Shown: positions 32,863 to 41,434, numbered from the stretch's first letter. The stretch: 41,609 nucleotides of DNA from JAQVOO01 sp964524755 (GCA_964524755.1 CAZGDR010000013.1:1-41609), one strand, 5' to 3'. The notes: generated by a model from the letters alone, not told the origin. Numbers and translations: made by a program.

Positions 32863-33114
32863 ATGGAAGCTAATAAAAAAAGATACACCGGTTTGGTGAC
32901 TAGCGACAAGATGGATAAAACTGTCGTTGTAGCAGTTTCGACTAGAAGATTGCATCCTCTTTATAAAAAGTATGTGACCCGTACTAAAAAAGTAAAGGCA
33001 CATGACGAGAGAAATGATGCTAATATGGGCGATACTGTCCGTGTGGTGGAGTGCCGTCCTATTAGTAAGGATAAGTGCTGGCGCCTAGAGCAAATTATTA
33101 AACGGGCGAAATAG
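32863..33114 (+). CDS. rpsQ: 30S ribosomal protein S17
   Basis: S17 is a primary 16S rRNA binder with an OB fold. The 83 residues show KRYTGLVTSDKMDKTVVVAV, HPLYKKYVTRTKKVKAHDE and GDTVRVVECRPISKDKCWRL. Length is normal. A weak GAGG site precedes the ATG. Confidence 0.95.
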   Translation: MEANKKRYTGLVTSDKMDKTVVVAVSTRRLHPLYKKYVTRTKKVKAHDERNDANMGDTVRVVECRPISKDKCWRLEQIIKRAK

Positions 33115-33128
33115 CAAGGAGCAACGTC

Positions 33129-33497
33129 ATGGTACAGATGCAAACATATTTGAACGTAGCCGACAACAGTGGTGCCAAGCGCGTCCAGTGTATTAAAGTT
33201 CTTGGTGGAAGCCATAGAATGAGCGCTGGAATAGGTGATACCATCGTTGTGGCTGTGAAGGACGCATTGCCTAACGGAGCCATTAAAAAAGGTGACGTGT
33301 TGAGGGCTGTAATCGTCCGCACTAAGAAAGAATACCGTAGACCTGACGGTACCTATATCAGGTTCGATGACAATGCATGCGTAGTCGTCGATGCCAACAA
33401 TAACCCGCGTGGTAAACGTATTTTTGGGCCTGTCGCTCGCGAACTTCGCGAAGTTGGATATGTAAAAATCGTTTCTCTCGCGCCGGAAGTGTTGTAG
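33129..33497 (+). CDS. rplN: 50S ribosomal protein L14
   Basis: L14 forms part of the subunit interface. The 122-residue protein contains YLNVADNSGAKRVQCIKVLG, a GAIKKGDVLRAVIVRTKKE segment and FDDNACVVVDANNNPRGKRI. It opens the spc-type cluster; there is only a 14-bp gap from rpsQ, so it is likely co-transcribed with the S10 genes. Confidence 0.97.
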   Translation: MVQMQTYLNVADNSGAKRVQCIKVLGGSHRMSAGIGDTIVVAVKDALPNGAIKKGDVLRAVIVRTKKEYRRPDGTYIRFDDNACVVVDANNNPRGKRIFGPVARELREVGYVKIVSLAPEVL

Positions 33498-33507
33498 GAG
33501 TTGAGAG

Positions 33508-33813
33508 ATGAAACTGAAGAAGAATGACAGTGTCAAGGTTCTCGTAGGGAAGGACAGTGGTAAATCCGGTCGTATCCTGAAAATTGATCATGAGAGCCAA
33601 AGGGTTGTCGTCCAAGGAGTCAATATGGTCAAAAAGACCATGAAAAAGCGCTCCCAGCAAGATCAAGGCGGCATTAAAGAAATCGAGGCACCGATTCATG
33701 TTTCCAATGTAGCTTTATTGTTGAAGAATGGTCAGACTACGCGAATCGGTTATAAGTTTGACGAGAAAGGTAGCAAAGTGCGTTATGCCAAGAAAACCGG
33801 GGAAGTAATCTGA
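33508..33813 (+). CDS. rplX: 50S ribosomal protein L24
   Basis: L24 initiates large-subunit assembly and contains a KOW motif (KKNDSVKVLVGKDSGKSGRI, from residue 4). The remainder has GVNMVKKTMKKRSQQDQGGI and APIHVSNVALL. It is 101 aa. The stop codon TGA shares its last base with the rplE ATG, coupling translation. Confidence 0.95.
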   Translation: MKLKKNDSVKVLVGKDSGKSGRILKIDHESQRVVVQGVNMVKKTMKKRSQQDQGGIKEIEAPIHVSNVALLLKNGQTTRIGYKFDEKGSKVRYAKKTGEVI

Positions 33814-34364
33814 TGGAAAAGTTTAAACCAAATCTAAAAAAGAAGTATCTTGAAGAGATCACTACTGAACTTTTCTCTGATTTTGGCTATACGTCCAAGA
33901 TGCAGGTTCCTGCACTAGAGAAAATTTCTGTAAGTGTTGGTGTTGGAGAGGCTATCTTAAACAAGAAGTTGTTAGACTCTGCAGTAAAAGAGCTAGAACA
34001 GATTACTGGACAACATGTGCTCAAAACAAAATCAAGAAAATCAATTGCGAACTTTAAGGTTCGTGAGGGACAGGAAATAGGTGCTGTTGTTACCCTTCGT
34101 GGTGATAATATGTGGTTCTTTCTTGAACGCTTGATTCGTGTTGCTTTGCCGCGTGTCAAAGACTTTAAGGGCGTCAACCCCAACGCATTTGACGGGAATG
34201 GAAATTATTCACTCGGTATTACCGAACAAATTATCTTCCCTGAAATCGATTACGATAAGATCGAGCGTGTAAGAGGGTTGAATGTTGCTATCGTGACTTC
34301 GGCCAAGACTGATGAAGAGGGGTACGCCTTGCTGAAAAAGCTGGGTATGCCTTTTGCTAAATAA
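33813..34364 (+). CDS. rplE: 50S ribosomal protein L5
   Basis: L5 binds 5S rRNA and contacts P-site tRNA. The 183 residues include MQVPALEKISVSVGVGEAI, TKSRKSIANFKVREGQEIGA, the TLRGDNMWFFLERLI helix and RVKDFKGVNPNAFDGNGNYS. The start overlaps the rplX stop by one base. Confidence 0.97.
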   Translation: MEKFKPNLKKKYLEEITTELFSDFGYTSKMQVPALEKISVSVGVGEAILNKKLLDSAVKELEQITGQHVLKTKSRKSIANFKVREGQEIGAVVTLRGDNMWFFLERLIRVALPRVKDFKGVNPNAFDGNGNYSLGITEQIIFPEIDYDKIERVRGLNVAIVTSAKTDEEGYALLKKLGMPFAK

Positions 34365-34380
34365 GGTGGAGTAGAATAGG

Positions 34381-34566
34381 ATGGCAAAAAAATCATTAAT
34401 TGTTAAAGCAAATAGAACACCAAAGTACAGTACCAGGAAGGTTAACCGCTGTAAAATTTGTGGACGTCCCCGTGGGTATATGCGGAAATTTGAAATGTGC
34501 AGGATTTGCTTTAGAAAACTTGCCAGTGAAGGACTGATCCCTGGCGTTACCAAATCCAGCTGGTAG
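34381..34566 (+). CDS. rpsN: 30S ribosomal protein S14 (zinc-binding type)
   Basis: S14 sits in the 30S head. This is the short, 61-residue C+ form with CKIC (residues 24-27) and CRIC (40-43), expected to bind zinc, plus GRPRGYMRKFEMCRICFRKL. The full conserved zinc site contrasts with the incomplete one in L33 of this window. A GGTGGAG site precedes the ATG. Confidence 0.95.
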   Translation: MAKKSLIVKANRTPKYSTRKVNRCKICGRPRGYMRKFEMCRICFRKLASEGLIPGVTKSSW

Positions 34567-34575
34567 GAGATAAAC

Positions 34576-34977
34576 ATGGCTATAAGTGATCCTGTTGCTG
34601 ATATGCTGACAAAAATCAGAAATGCTAGCATGGCTAAGCATGAGAAGGTTGAAATTACTACATCCAAATTAAAACTTCAGATTGTAAAGATTTTGAAGAA
34701 TGAAGGATATATTAAGAATTTCAAGAAAGTTGTCAATAAAGACGGAGTGAATACTATTAGGGTATTCTTGAAATATGATGAGAAGCAGAACCCCGTTCTC
34801 CATGGTATCGATCGGATTAGCACCCCTGGAAGGCGTGTATATTCGGGATATCGAGATTTACCGAGAGTTTATAATGGCTATGGTGTAGTTGTTGTTTCAA
34901 CCTCATCGGGTATTATTACGGGTAAGAAAGCTAGCGAAAATAAGGTCGGTGGTGAACTGATCTGCTCAATTTGGTAA
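34576..34977 (+). CDS. rpsH: 30S ribosomal protein S8
   Basis: S8 is a central-domain assembly protein and, in E. coli, the spc operon repressor. The 133 residues include DPVADMLTKIRNASMAKHE and the C-terminal RVYNGYGVVVVSTSSGIITG. No obvious copy of its rRNA-like target was sought in detail around rplE. Length is typical. Confidence 0.96.
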   Translation: MAISDPVADMLTKIRNASMAKHEKVEITTSKLKLQIVKILKNEGYIKNFKKVVNKDGVNTIRVFLKYDEKQNPVLHGIDRISTPGRRVYSGYRDLPRVYNGYGVVVVSTSSGIITGKKASENKVGGELICSIW

Positions 34978-34988
34978 GGTGGTGAACT

Positions 34989-35531
34989 ATGTCTCGAATA
35001 GGTAAGTTACCGATTGCATTGCCCAAAGGAATCACTGTCAAAGCTGTTGACGGGTTGGTTTCTGTCGAGGGGCCGAAAGGGAAACTGGTTCAGAATTACC
35101 GGCATGAAGTGGAAATTAAGGTTTCCACCGATAAAGTGGTGGTAACCAGAACAGAAGACACCAAGGATGGTCGGAGTTATCATGGACTCTATCGTCAATT
35201 AGTTGAAAATATGATTACGGGAGTTTCAAAAGGTTTTTCTAAAAAACTTCTCGTCAATGGTGTAGGTTTTCGTGTTGAAGTCAAAGGAGATATTCTAGTG
35301 CTCAACCTTGGATATTCTAATCCGATTGAGTATTTGATTCCCTCCGATGTTCAAATTGTTTGTGAAAATGCTAATACTATTCTTGTATCTGGTATTAATA
35401 AGCAAAGAGTTGGGCATGTAAGTGCTGAAATTAGGTCTTTAAGAACTCCGGAACCTTATAAAGGTAAAGGTATCAAATACGATACAGAAGTTATTAGGCG
35501 CAAAGTCGGTAAGTCTGGCGGTAAGAAATAG
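34989..35531 (+). CDS. rplF: 50S ribosomal protein L6
   Basis: L6 lies near the sarcin-ricin loop. The 180 residues start MSRIGKLPIALPKGITVK and include VSVEGPKGKLVQNY, GVGFRVEVKGDILVLNLGYS and the C-terminal RTPEPYKGKGIKYDTEVIRR. Length is normal. Confidence 0.97.
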   Translation: MSRIGKLPIALPKGITVKAVDGLVSVEGPKGKLVQNYRHEVEIKVSTDKVVVTRTEDTKDGRSYHGLYRQLVENMITGVSKGFSKKLLVNGVGFRVEVKGDILVLNLGYSNPIEYLIPSDVQIVCENANTILVSGINKQRVGHVSAEIRSLRTPEPYKGKGIKYDTEVIRRKVGKSGGKK

Positions 35532-35544
35532 GTAGGTTGAACAA

Positions 35545-35904
35545 ATGAAAAGAGTTTTAGATAAGAATAGAAAGCGCGCTAAGCGTAAGATTCATATCAG
35601 AAAGCATATCTCCGGTACCGCAGCTAGACCAAGAATGACTGTCTTCAGAAGTAATTTACGTATGTATGTACAGGTTATTGATGACGTTACAGGGCAGACT
35701 TTGGTCGCGGCTAGCACAATGGAGCCGGCATTGCGTGATTTAAAAAACAATGTGGGTGATGCAGCTAAGTTAGGAGAAGTTATTGGCAAACGGCTTCTAG
35801 AAAAGAATATTGATTCTGTGGTGTTCGACCGCAATGGATATCTTTTTCATGGTATTGTGAAAAGTATCGCCGACGGTGCCAGAAAGACTGGAGTCAAATT
35901 CTAG
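35545..35904 (+). CDS. rplR: 50S ribosomal protein L18
   Basis: L18 binds 5S rRNA with L5 and L25. The 119 residues contain RPRMTVFRSNLRMYVQVIDD, GQTLVAASTMEPAL and the C-terminal VVFDRNGYLFHGIVKSIADG. Length and position match the spc order. Confidence 0.96.
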   Translation: MKRVLDKNRKRAKRKIHIRKHISGTAARPRMTVFRSNLRMYVQVIDDVTGQTLVAASTMEPALRDLKNNVGDAAKLGEVIGKRLLEKNIDSVVFDRNGYLFHGIVKSIADGARKTGVKF

Positions 35905-35910
35905 GGGGAT

Positions 35911-36417
35911 ATGGTGAATAGGTCAGATAGAAATAAAGGCAACGAGTTAGTAGAGAAGTTGGTTAAACTCAATCGTGTTTCCAAAGTTGTTAAAGGTGGA
36001 CGACGCTTTTCCTTCTCTGCTCTTGTAGTGGTTGGGGATCAAAAAGGGAAAGTCGGGTATGGATCTGGCAAGGCTAACGATATCACTGAAGCAATTCGTA
36101 AAGCAGTCGATAAAGCCAAAGAATCCATGATAACTGTACCCATGGTCAAGGATTCTATTCCCCACCAGATAGTGGGTAATTTTAAGAGTGCGAGTGTTTT
36201 ACTTAAGCCTGGTGTTCCTGGAACCGGTGTTATTGCTGGTGGAGCGGTGCGTCACGTTATGGATGCCTGTGGGATCAAAGACGTATTAAGTAAATCGCTT
36301 GGTTCCAAAAATAGCGTTAATACGGTTAAAGCGACTTTTGTTGCTTTAGAGAACCTTTTTGATGCTAAGGAACTCGCCAAAAGCCGAGGCAAGTCCCTCA
36401 GCGAGATGTGGGGGTAG
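35911..36417 (+). CDS. rpsE: 30S ribosomal protein S5
   Basis: S5 shapes decoding accuracy and the mRNA entry helicase. The 168 residues include VVKGGRRFSFSALVVVGDQK, GYGSGKANDITEAIRKAVDK and LLKPGVPGTGVIAGGAVRHV. The start is either ATG 35911, only two bases after GGGGG, or GTG 35914 with better spacing; the N-terminus is therefore uncertain by one residue. Confidence 0.95.
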   Translation: MVNRSDRNKGNELVEKLVKLNRVSKVVKGGRRFSFSALVVVGDQKGKVGYGSGKANDITEAIRKAVDKAKESMITVPMVKDSIPHQIVGNFKSASVLLKPGVPGTGVIAGGAVRHVMDACGIKDVLSKSLGSKNSVNTVKATFVALENLFDAKELAKSRGKSLSEMWG

Positions 36418-36420
36418 GCT

Positions 36421-36609
36421 ATGGCAAAAGCAAAGAAAATTAAGGTTACATTAGTAAAGAGTGTTATTGGCACCCTGCCTGCGCAACGCAGGACCGTCAA
36501 AGCTCTCGGTCTTAAGAGAATTGGCAGCTCGATTGAGCATGATGCAAATCCCGTTATTAAGGGGATGGTTCGTGCTGTTGCCCACATGGTTAAAGTCGAG
36601 GAGATATAA
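36421..36609 (+). CDS. rpmD: 50S ribosomal protein L30
   Basis: L30 is a small large-subunit protein. The 62 residues include KIKVTLVKSVIGTLPAQRRT and VKALGLKRIGSSIEHDANPV. L30 is absent from some bacterial lineages, so its presence is worth recording. It starts three bases after the rpsE stop. Confidence 0.93.
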   Translation: MAKAKKIKVTLVKSVIGTLPAQRRTVKALGLKRIGSSIEHDANPVIKGMVRAVAHMVKVEEI

Positions 36610-36610
36610 C

Positions 36611-37042
36611 ATGGCTCAGATTAACGCACCGGTAGGTGCTAATACGAAAAAAACGATTGTTGGTCGCGGCGCTTCTTCTAAAGGTCGGACTTGTGGTCGT
36701 GGAAATAATGGACAGAATTCTCGCAGCGGCGGTGGGGTGCGACCAGGATTTGAGGGCGGTCAGATGCCTTTGTATCGTCGTGTTGCCCGTCGGGGGTTTT
36801 CTAACTACCCATTCAAACAACATTTTGAAGTAGTGTCACTTGATGCTATCTCAATGAAATTTGAAGATGGTGAGGTGGTAAATCTCGATTCACTTAAGGA
36901 TAGATTTCTTGTCAAAGGGGCAGGGGCACAGGCGAAAGTGCTTGCTAATGGAGAACTTACGAAGAAGGTAATCTTTGAAGGCCTCAAAGTATCTGCAGCA
37001 GCGATTGAAAAGATCGAAGCAGCAGGTGGCGAAATTAGATAA
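36611..37042 (+). CDS. rplO: 50S ribosomal protein L15
   Basis: L15 is a late assembly protein of the large subunit. The Gly- and Arg-rich N-terminal half has GRGASSKGRTCGRGNNGQNS and RPGFEGGQMPLYRRVARRGF, and the C-terminal part has KVLANGELTKKVIFEGLKVS. The start at ATG 36611 follows GAGGAG one base after the rpmD stop; the frame is open further upstream inside rpmD, but that is coincidental. The product is 143 aa. Confidence 0.95.
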   Translation: MAQINAPVGANTKKTIVGRGASSKGRTCGRGNNGQNSRSGGGVRPGFEGGQMPLYRRVARRGFSNYPFKQHFEVVSLDAISMKFEDGEVVNLDSLKDRFLVKGAGAQAKVLANGELTKKVIFEGLKVSAAAIEKIEAAGGEIR

Positions 37043-37057
37043 AAAAAGAGGATCGTA

Positions 37058-38377
37058 ATGTCTAACACCTTAGTAAACATGTTCAAGATTGAAGAACTCA
37101 GGATAAAGATTTTTTGGACCGCTCTGTTTCTCGTTGTTTTTCGATTGGGTGCTTTTATCCCGATTCCGGGAATCGATCCTGAAGTACTGAAGCTCTATTT
37201 CTTATCTCAAAGTAATTCGAGCACAATTGGAATTACAGAATATTTGAACTTCTTTGCTGGTGGCGCATTTTCTAATTTTTCAGTATTCATGCTAGGTATT
37301 ATGCCGTACATTTCAACTCAAATTATTTTGCAGTTGTTGATGTTGGTTATGCCGAGTTTAAAAAAACTCAGCGAAGATGCTGCTGGAAGAAAGAAGATGC
37401 AGCAATACACCCGTTTCGGTACTATTTTGGTTTGTTTGATTCAATCTTACGTGGTAACTGTGTATGCAAAATCTATACCTAATGTAATGACATTGAGTAT
37501 TTTGCCCTTTACACTGATTGCAATGATGTCTGTTACCACCGGCACCATGTTTCTTGTCTGGATCGGCGATCAAATCACACAGAAGGGAGTTGGCAACGGT
37601 ATTTCGTTGTTAATTTTTGCTGGTATCGTTGCCCGTATTCCAAATGCGTTGGTGACTTTATGGAGAAGTGTTCAAGCTGGTGTTTTGAATCCTATCGTAG
37701 TTTTAATTGTTTTCGCCATGTTCGCGGCAGTTGTGGCGTTGGTTGTATATGAACAACGTGGACAGAGGAAAATTCCTGTACAGTATGCAAAAAGAGTTGT
37801 TGGGCGTAAGATGTATGGCTCACAAAATACTTACATTCCGTTCAGGATCAATCCGTCTGGGGTTATCCCAGTAATATTTGCTTCGGCGTTACTTTCGTTC
37901 CCCTTGCAGATTGCTTCTTCATTGGGTCCAGAAGTGCGTTGGTTACAAGCAGTTTCAAGATGGCTTAACCCGCAGGGTGCCCCCTATCTAATTATCTACA
38001 CCCTGTTGATTATTGCGTTTGCTTTCTTTTACACTCAAGTGAGTTTGAATCCTGTTGAGATTGCCAAACAAATTAGGGAAAATGGTGGATCAGTACCTGG
38101 GGTACGTACAGAGAAGTTGGAAGAATATCTTACCAAGGTTCTTAATCGTATCGTATTACCCGGTTCCTTATTCCTGGCTTTTATTGCCTTAATTCCCACT
38201 ATCGTGCAGAAGTTCTTTAACTTCCCCGCGTCGGTAGCGATGTTGCTTGGTGGTACTTCATTGATTATTATGGTCGGTGTTGACCTTGATACAATGGGTC
38301 AGATTGAGGGCATCATGAAGATGCACCATCATGAAGGGATAACTAGTAAAGGTAAAATTAAAGCAAGGAATCTATAG
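37058..38377 (+). CDS. secY: Preprotein translocase subunit SecY
   Basis: SecY forms the protein-conducting channel with SecE (encoded at 14539). The 439 residues fold into about ten membrane segments. Family signatures are FRLGAFIPIPGID, the GIMPYISTQIILQLL plug and helix 2 region, GNGISLLIFAGIVARIP and FFYTQVSLNPVEIAKQIREN. In many bacteria adk, map and infA follow; here rpmJ follows directly. Confidence 0.97.
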   Translation: MSNTLVNMFKIEELRIKIFWTALFLVVFRLGAFIPIPGIDPEVLKLYFLSQSNSSTIGITEYLNFFAGGAFSNFSVFMLGIMPYISTQIILQLLMLVMPSLKKLSEDAAGRKKMQQYTRFGTILVCLIQSYVVTVYAKSIPNVMTLSILPFTLIAMMSVTTGTMFLVWIGDQITQKGVGNGISLLIFAGIVARIPNALVTLWRSVQAGVLNPIVVLIVFAMFAAVVALVVYEQRGQRKIPVQYAKRVVGRKMYGSQNTYIPFRINPSGVIPVIFASALLSFPLQIASSLGPEVRWLQAVSRWLNPQGAPYLIIYTLLIIAFAFFYTQVSLNPVEIAKQIRENGGSVPGVRTEKLEEYLTKVLNRIVLPGSLFLAFIALIPTIVQKFFNFPASVAMLLGGTSLIIMVGVDLDTMGQIEGIMKMHHHEGITSKGKIKARNL

Positions 38378-38389
38378 GAGATATATGAA

Positions 38390-38503
38390 ATGAAAGTAAG
38401 AGCGAGTGTCAAACCAATGTGCGATAAGTGCAAGGTTATTAGACGGGCTGGGGTCGTTCGCATTATTTGTGATAACCCCAAACACAAGCAGAGACAAAGA
38501 TAA
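38390..38503 (+). CDS. rpmJ: 50S ribosomal protein L36
   Basis: L36 is a 37-residue zinc-ribbon protein of the large subunit. It reads MKVRASVKPMCDKCKVIRR and ends CDNPKHKQRQR, with the Cys11, Cys14, Cys27 and His32 zinc ligands intact. It starts at ATG 38390. A two-codon open frame (ATG AAA TGA, 38385-38393) begins five bases earlier with better spacing to AGGAG (38376-38380) and ends over the rpmJ start, so reinitiation may be used. Confidence 0.95.
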   Translation: MKVRASVKPMCDKCKVIRRAGVVRIICDNPKHKQRQR

Positions 38504-38535
38504 GCTGACAGTAGCAGGTTAGAGGAGGCCAGTTA

Positions 38536-38901
38536 ATGGCGAGAATTGCAGGTGTAGATTTACCAAATAAATCGGTAAAGATTGCATTGACCTATATTTA
38601 TGGAATCGGTAGAGGTTCCGCGATTGAAATTTGCGAAAAGAGCAAAGTTGATCCAGAAGTGCGGATGAATAGTCTGTCTGCCGACGATGTGAACGAATTG
38701 CGGAAAATTATTGAGAACGATTATAAGGTGGAAGGTCGCCTTAGAACAGAAGTTGCTCTTAATATTAAACGTCTAATGGATATTGGATGTCACCGAGGAC
38801 TTCGTCACAGAAAAGGTTTGCCTGTTCGAGGGCAGAGAACAAAAACTAATGCAAGAACCCGTAAGGGTAGGAAAAAGACCGTTGCTGGTAAGAAGAAATA
38901 A
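38536..38901 (+). CDS. rpsM: 30S ribosomal protein S13
   Basis: S13 contacts the P-site tRNA and the large subunit. The 121 residues start MARIAGVDLPNKSVKIALTY and include GIGRGSAIEICEKSKVDPE, RHRKGLPVRGQRTKTNARTR and a Lys-rich tail. AGAGGAGG precedes the ATG. It heads the alpha-type cluster. Confidence 0.97.
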   Translation: MARIAGVDLPNKSVKIALTYIYGIGRGSAIEICEKSKVDPEVRMNSLSADDVNELRKIIENDYKVEGRLRTEVALNIKRLMDIGCHRGLRHRKGLPVRGQRTKTNARTRKGRKKTVAGKKK

Positions 38902-38913
38902 GGAGAATTGAAC

Positions 38914-39291
38914 GTGGCTAAAGCAAAACGCAAAGTCAAAAAAACGGTATATGAAGGAAATGTCTATATTCAAGCGACATTCAATAATACCATTGTTACA
39001 GTCACCGATCTAACCGGTAACGCCGTTTCATGGGCAAGTGCTGGTGGTCTTGGATTCAGAGGAGCAAAGAAATCGACTCCTTACGCAGCTCAAACAGCTG
39101 CAGAAACCGCCGCCAAGAAGGCTATGGACTACGGTCTACGGGAAGTGAACGTATATGTGAAAGGTCCCGGAATTGGTCGTGAATCGGCTATTCGGACCTT
39201 AGGTGTGTTGGGTCTCAAAGTAAGAAGTATTCGAGATGTAACCCCGATCCCACACAATGGTTGCCGTCCGCGGAAGACCAGAAGAGTCTGA
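38914..39291 (+). CDS. rpsK: 30S ribosomal protein S11
   Basis: S11 lines the platform near the E site. The sequence has IQATFNNTIVTVTDLTGNAV, WASAGGLGFRGAKKSTPYAA and VTPIPHNGCRPRKTRRV. I choose GTG 38914, seven bases after AGGAGA, giving the usual MAKAKRKVKK start and 125 aa; an in-frame TTG at 38908 is too close to that site. Confidence 0.95.
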   Translation: MAKAKRKVKKTVYEGNVYIQATFNNTIVTVTDLTGNAVSWASAGGLGFRGAKKSTPYAAQTAAETAAKKAMDYGLREVNVYVKGPGIGRESAIRTLGVLGLKVRSIRDVTPIPHNGCRPRKTRRV

Positions 39292-39309
39292 TAAGGAGTA
39301 GATGGAAAC

Positions 39310-39948
39310 ATGGCTAGATATACAGGACCAAAATGCAGATATTGTCGCGCAGAGAAGACTAAATTATTCCTTAAAGGGGATCGTTGTCACACGGCGAAAT
39401 GTCCCATTACGAAGAAAAATGTGGGTACCCCCGGAAAGGATCCCCGTGCTCGATCAAAGAAAATGACCGATTATGGGATGCAGCTCCGTGAGAAGCAGAA
39501 ACTTAAGAGAATGTACTGCATGTTAGAAAAGCAGTTTAAGCTTACTTTTGATGAAGCTGCACGGATTCCAGGAAAAACAGGTGAAAACCTCATTATGTTG
39601 TTAGAACAAAGACTTGATAATGTAGTTTTCCGTCTCCATTTCGCTACAAGCCGTAATCAGGCTGCTCAGATGGTAAACCATGGGCATGTCCTGGTGAATG
39701 GCGAGCGGGTTAACATTCCTTCCTATCGACTAAAGGTTGGTGATGAAGTAACGATTGGCCCACATGGTCAGAAAATGCTTATTATCAAGGAAAATCTCAA
39801 AGAGTTCTCAAAGTCGGGAGTATCTCCTTGGCTTTCTCTCAATCCAGATACTATGAAAGGTTCGTTCTTGGCTATACCAAGGCGTTCGGATATTGCCGAA
39901 GTCGCCGATGTCAATGAACAGCTGGTTGTAGAACTCTATTCTCGTTAA
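39310..39948 (+). CDS. rpsD: 30S ribosomal protein S4
   Basis: S4 is a primary 16S rRNA binder and in E. coli represses the alpha operon. The 212 residues begin MARYTGPKCRYCRAEKTKLF, with a four-Cys zinc-type N-terminus (Cys9, Cys12, Cys26, Cys31). The S4 domain has RLDNVVFRLHFATSRNQAAQ and NHGHVLVNGERVNIPSYRLK. Length is slightly above average, due to the tail. Confidence 0.96.
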   Translation: MARYTGPKCRYCRAEKTKLFLKGDRCHTAKCPITKKNVGTPGKDPRARSKKMTDYGMQLREKQKLKRMYCMLEKQFKLTFDEAARIPGKTGENLIMLLEQRLDNVVFRLHFATSRNQAAQMVNHGHVLVNGERVNIPSYRLKVGDEVTIGPHGQKMLIIKENLKEFSKSGVSPWLSLNPDTMKGSFLAIPRRSDIAEVADVNEQLVVELYSR

Positions 39949-39957
39949 GGAGTAAAC

Positions 39958-41010
39958 ATGGCACGTAAAAACCTGTTGAAAGGATTCAAAAAACCGAAAG
40001 GAATTACCTTTGAACATAGCTTAGTCGAACCCGATTCGGGAAGGTTTATAGCCTACCCGTTCGAGCGTGGTTTCGGAACCACTGTCGGCAATACTTTGCG
40101 AAGGATTCTACTCTCTTCCATCCAGGGATACGCCGTGACTGCCTTGAGAATCACTAGCGTCAATGAGGAGGGGATTCCCCACCTCTTATCGAGCGAGTAT
40201 GAGTCACTGCCAGGAGCGGTTGAAGATGTTCCTGATATTATTGCAAATATTAAGAAGCTTAAAATTAAAATGCCTGAAGATATTGAAAGTACTGTTATTT
40301 CAATTGAATGTAAGGGACCGGGAATATGTACCGCGGCACTGCTTGAAAAGAATAACGTTGAAATCATCAATAAGGATCTTGTTCTGTTCACCATGATGGA
40401 AGATGCAAATATTGAGATGGAAATGCAAATTGATCTTGCGCGTGGATATGTTCCAGCTGAGGTGAATGAGAAATATATTGAGGAGATTGGAACTATTCCC
40501 CTCGATGCTAATTTCTCCCCTGTAACACGGGTTAAATTTGAAATAGAACCTACTCGTGTTGGGCAACGAAGTGATTATGATAAACTTCTTTTTGATGTGT
40601 ATACCGATGGCACTATCTCTCCCGAGAATGCTCTCGCAGAGGCGGCTAAGATAGCTAAAGATCATTTCTCAATTTTTATTAATTTTGATGAAAGTTTGGT
40701 GGATAGTGGTGATGAGGTTGATGAGGAAGAAGAGCGAATTAAAAAAATGCTCAACACTTCAGTTGAAGAGCTTGAACTGACTGTTCGATCTAGCAATTGT
40801 CTAAAAAATGCTAATATTAAGACTATTGGTGATTTGACCAAGAAGAGTGAAGAAGAAATTGCGAAAACTAGGAATTTCGGTAAGAAATCCCTTGCTGAGA
40901 TTAAAGAAAAACTGAAAGAGTGGAATTTGAGTCTCGGTATGACCGACTACAGTGTTCTAAAGAACTCGATTAGATTACCAGAGAACAAGGAAGAAGAGAA
41001 TGAAGCATAG
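39958..41010 (+). CDS. rpoA: DNA-directed RNA polymerase subunit alpha
   Basis: Alpha assembles the core polymerase and contacts promoters and activators. The N-terminal domain (about 1-235) has AYPFERGFGTTVGNTLRRIL and GPGICTAALL; an acidic linker (DSGDEVDEEEERIKK) precedes the C-terminal domain with VEELELTVRSSNCLKNANIK and ARNFGKKSLAEIKEKL-like KTRNFGKKSLAEIKEKL. The 350-aa length is slightly longer than usual because of the C-terminal extension. The end overlaps the rplQ start by 11 bases. Confidence 0.97.
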   Translation: MARKNLLKGFKKPKGITFEHSLVEPDSGRFIAYPFERGFGTTVGNTLRRILLSSIQGYAVTALRITSVNEEGIPHLLSSEYESLPGAVEDVPDIIANIKKLKIKMPEDIESTVISIECKGPGICTAALLEKNNVEIINKDLVLFTMMEDANIEMEMQIDLARGYVPAEVNEKYIEEIGTIPLDANFSPVTRVKFEIEPTRVGQRSDYDKLLFDVYTDGTISPENALAEAAKIAKDHFSIFINFDESLVDSGDEVDEEEERIKKMLNTSVEELELTVRSSNCLKNANIKTIGDLTKKSEEEIAKTRNFGKKSLAEIKEKLKEWNLSLGMTDYSVLKNSIRLPENKEEENEA

Positions 41011-41434
41011 GATAGGTTTTAATGCATTGAGCCGACGTTCCGGCCAGCGGAAAGCGCTGAAGCGCAATATGGTCACTTCGCTTTTTAAATATGAACGAAT
41101 TGAAACTACCAAAGCGAAGGCAAAAGAAGTGCAACGCATGGCTGAAAAAATGATTACTCGTGCGAAAGTTGATTCGGTTCATTCCCGTCGTATGGTTGCA
41201 CGTGATATCAAAGATGAAGCTATGCTAGCAAAGTTATTTACAGAAATTGCACCATTAAACATTGATCGTCCCGGTGGGTATACTCGTCTTTTAAAGACTG
41301 GTAACCGTAAAGGTGACGCGGCTGAAATGGCAATTCTTGAGTTGGTTGTACGAACTGAAAAATCATCAAAGAAAGCTGAGCCGAAGAAAGAAAAAGAAGC
41401 AAAAAAAGCGACCAAAGAGAAGGCTGAAGAATAG
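41000..41434 (+). CDS. rplQ: 50S ribosomal protein L17
   Basis: L17 is near the tunnel exit. The 144 residues start MKHRIGFNALSRRSGQRKAL and include NMVTSLFKYERIETTKAKAK and RPGGYTRLLKTGNRKGDAAE. The last 25 residues are a Lys/Glu-rich tail not found in short L17 forms. It begins inside rpoA, so translation is coupled, and is the last gene of the cluster. Confidence 0.96.
   Translation: MKHRIGFNALSRRSGQRKALKRNMVTSLFKYERIETTKAKAKEVQRMAEKMITRAKVDSVHSRRMVARDIKDEAMLAKLFTEIAPLNIDRPGGYTRLLKTGNRKGDAAEMAILELVVRTEKSSKKAEPKKEKEAKKATKEKAEE

Noticed and set aside
36461..36610. Upstream in-frame extension of rplO inside rpmD
   Set aside because: The frame is coincidentally open within rpmD; GAGGAG before ATG 36611 and the normal L15 N-terminus fix the start.
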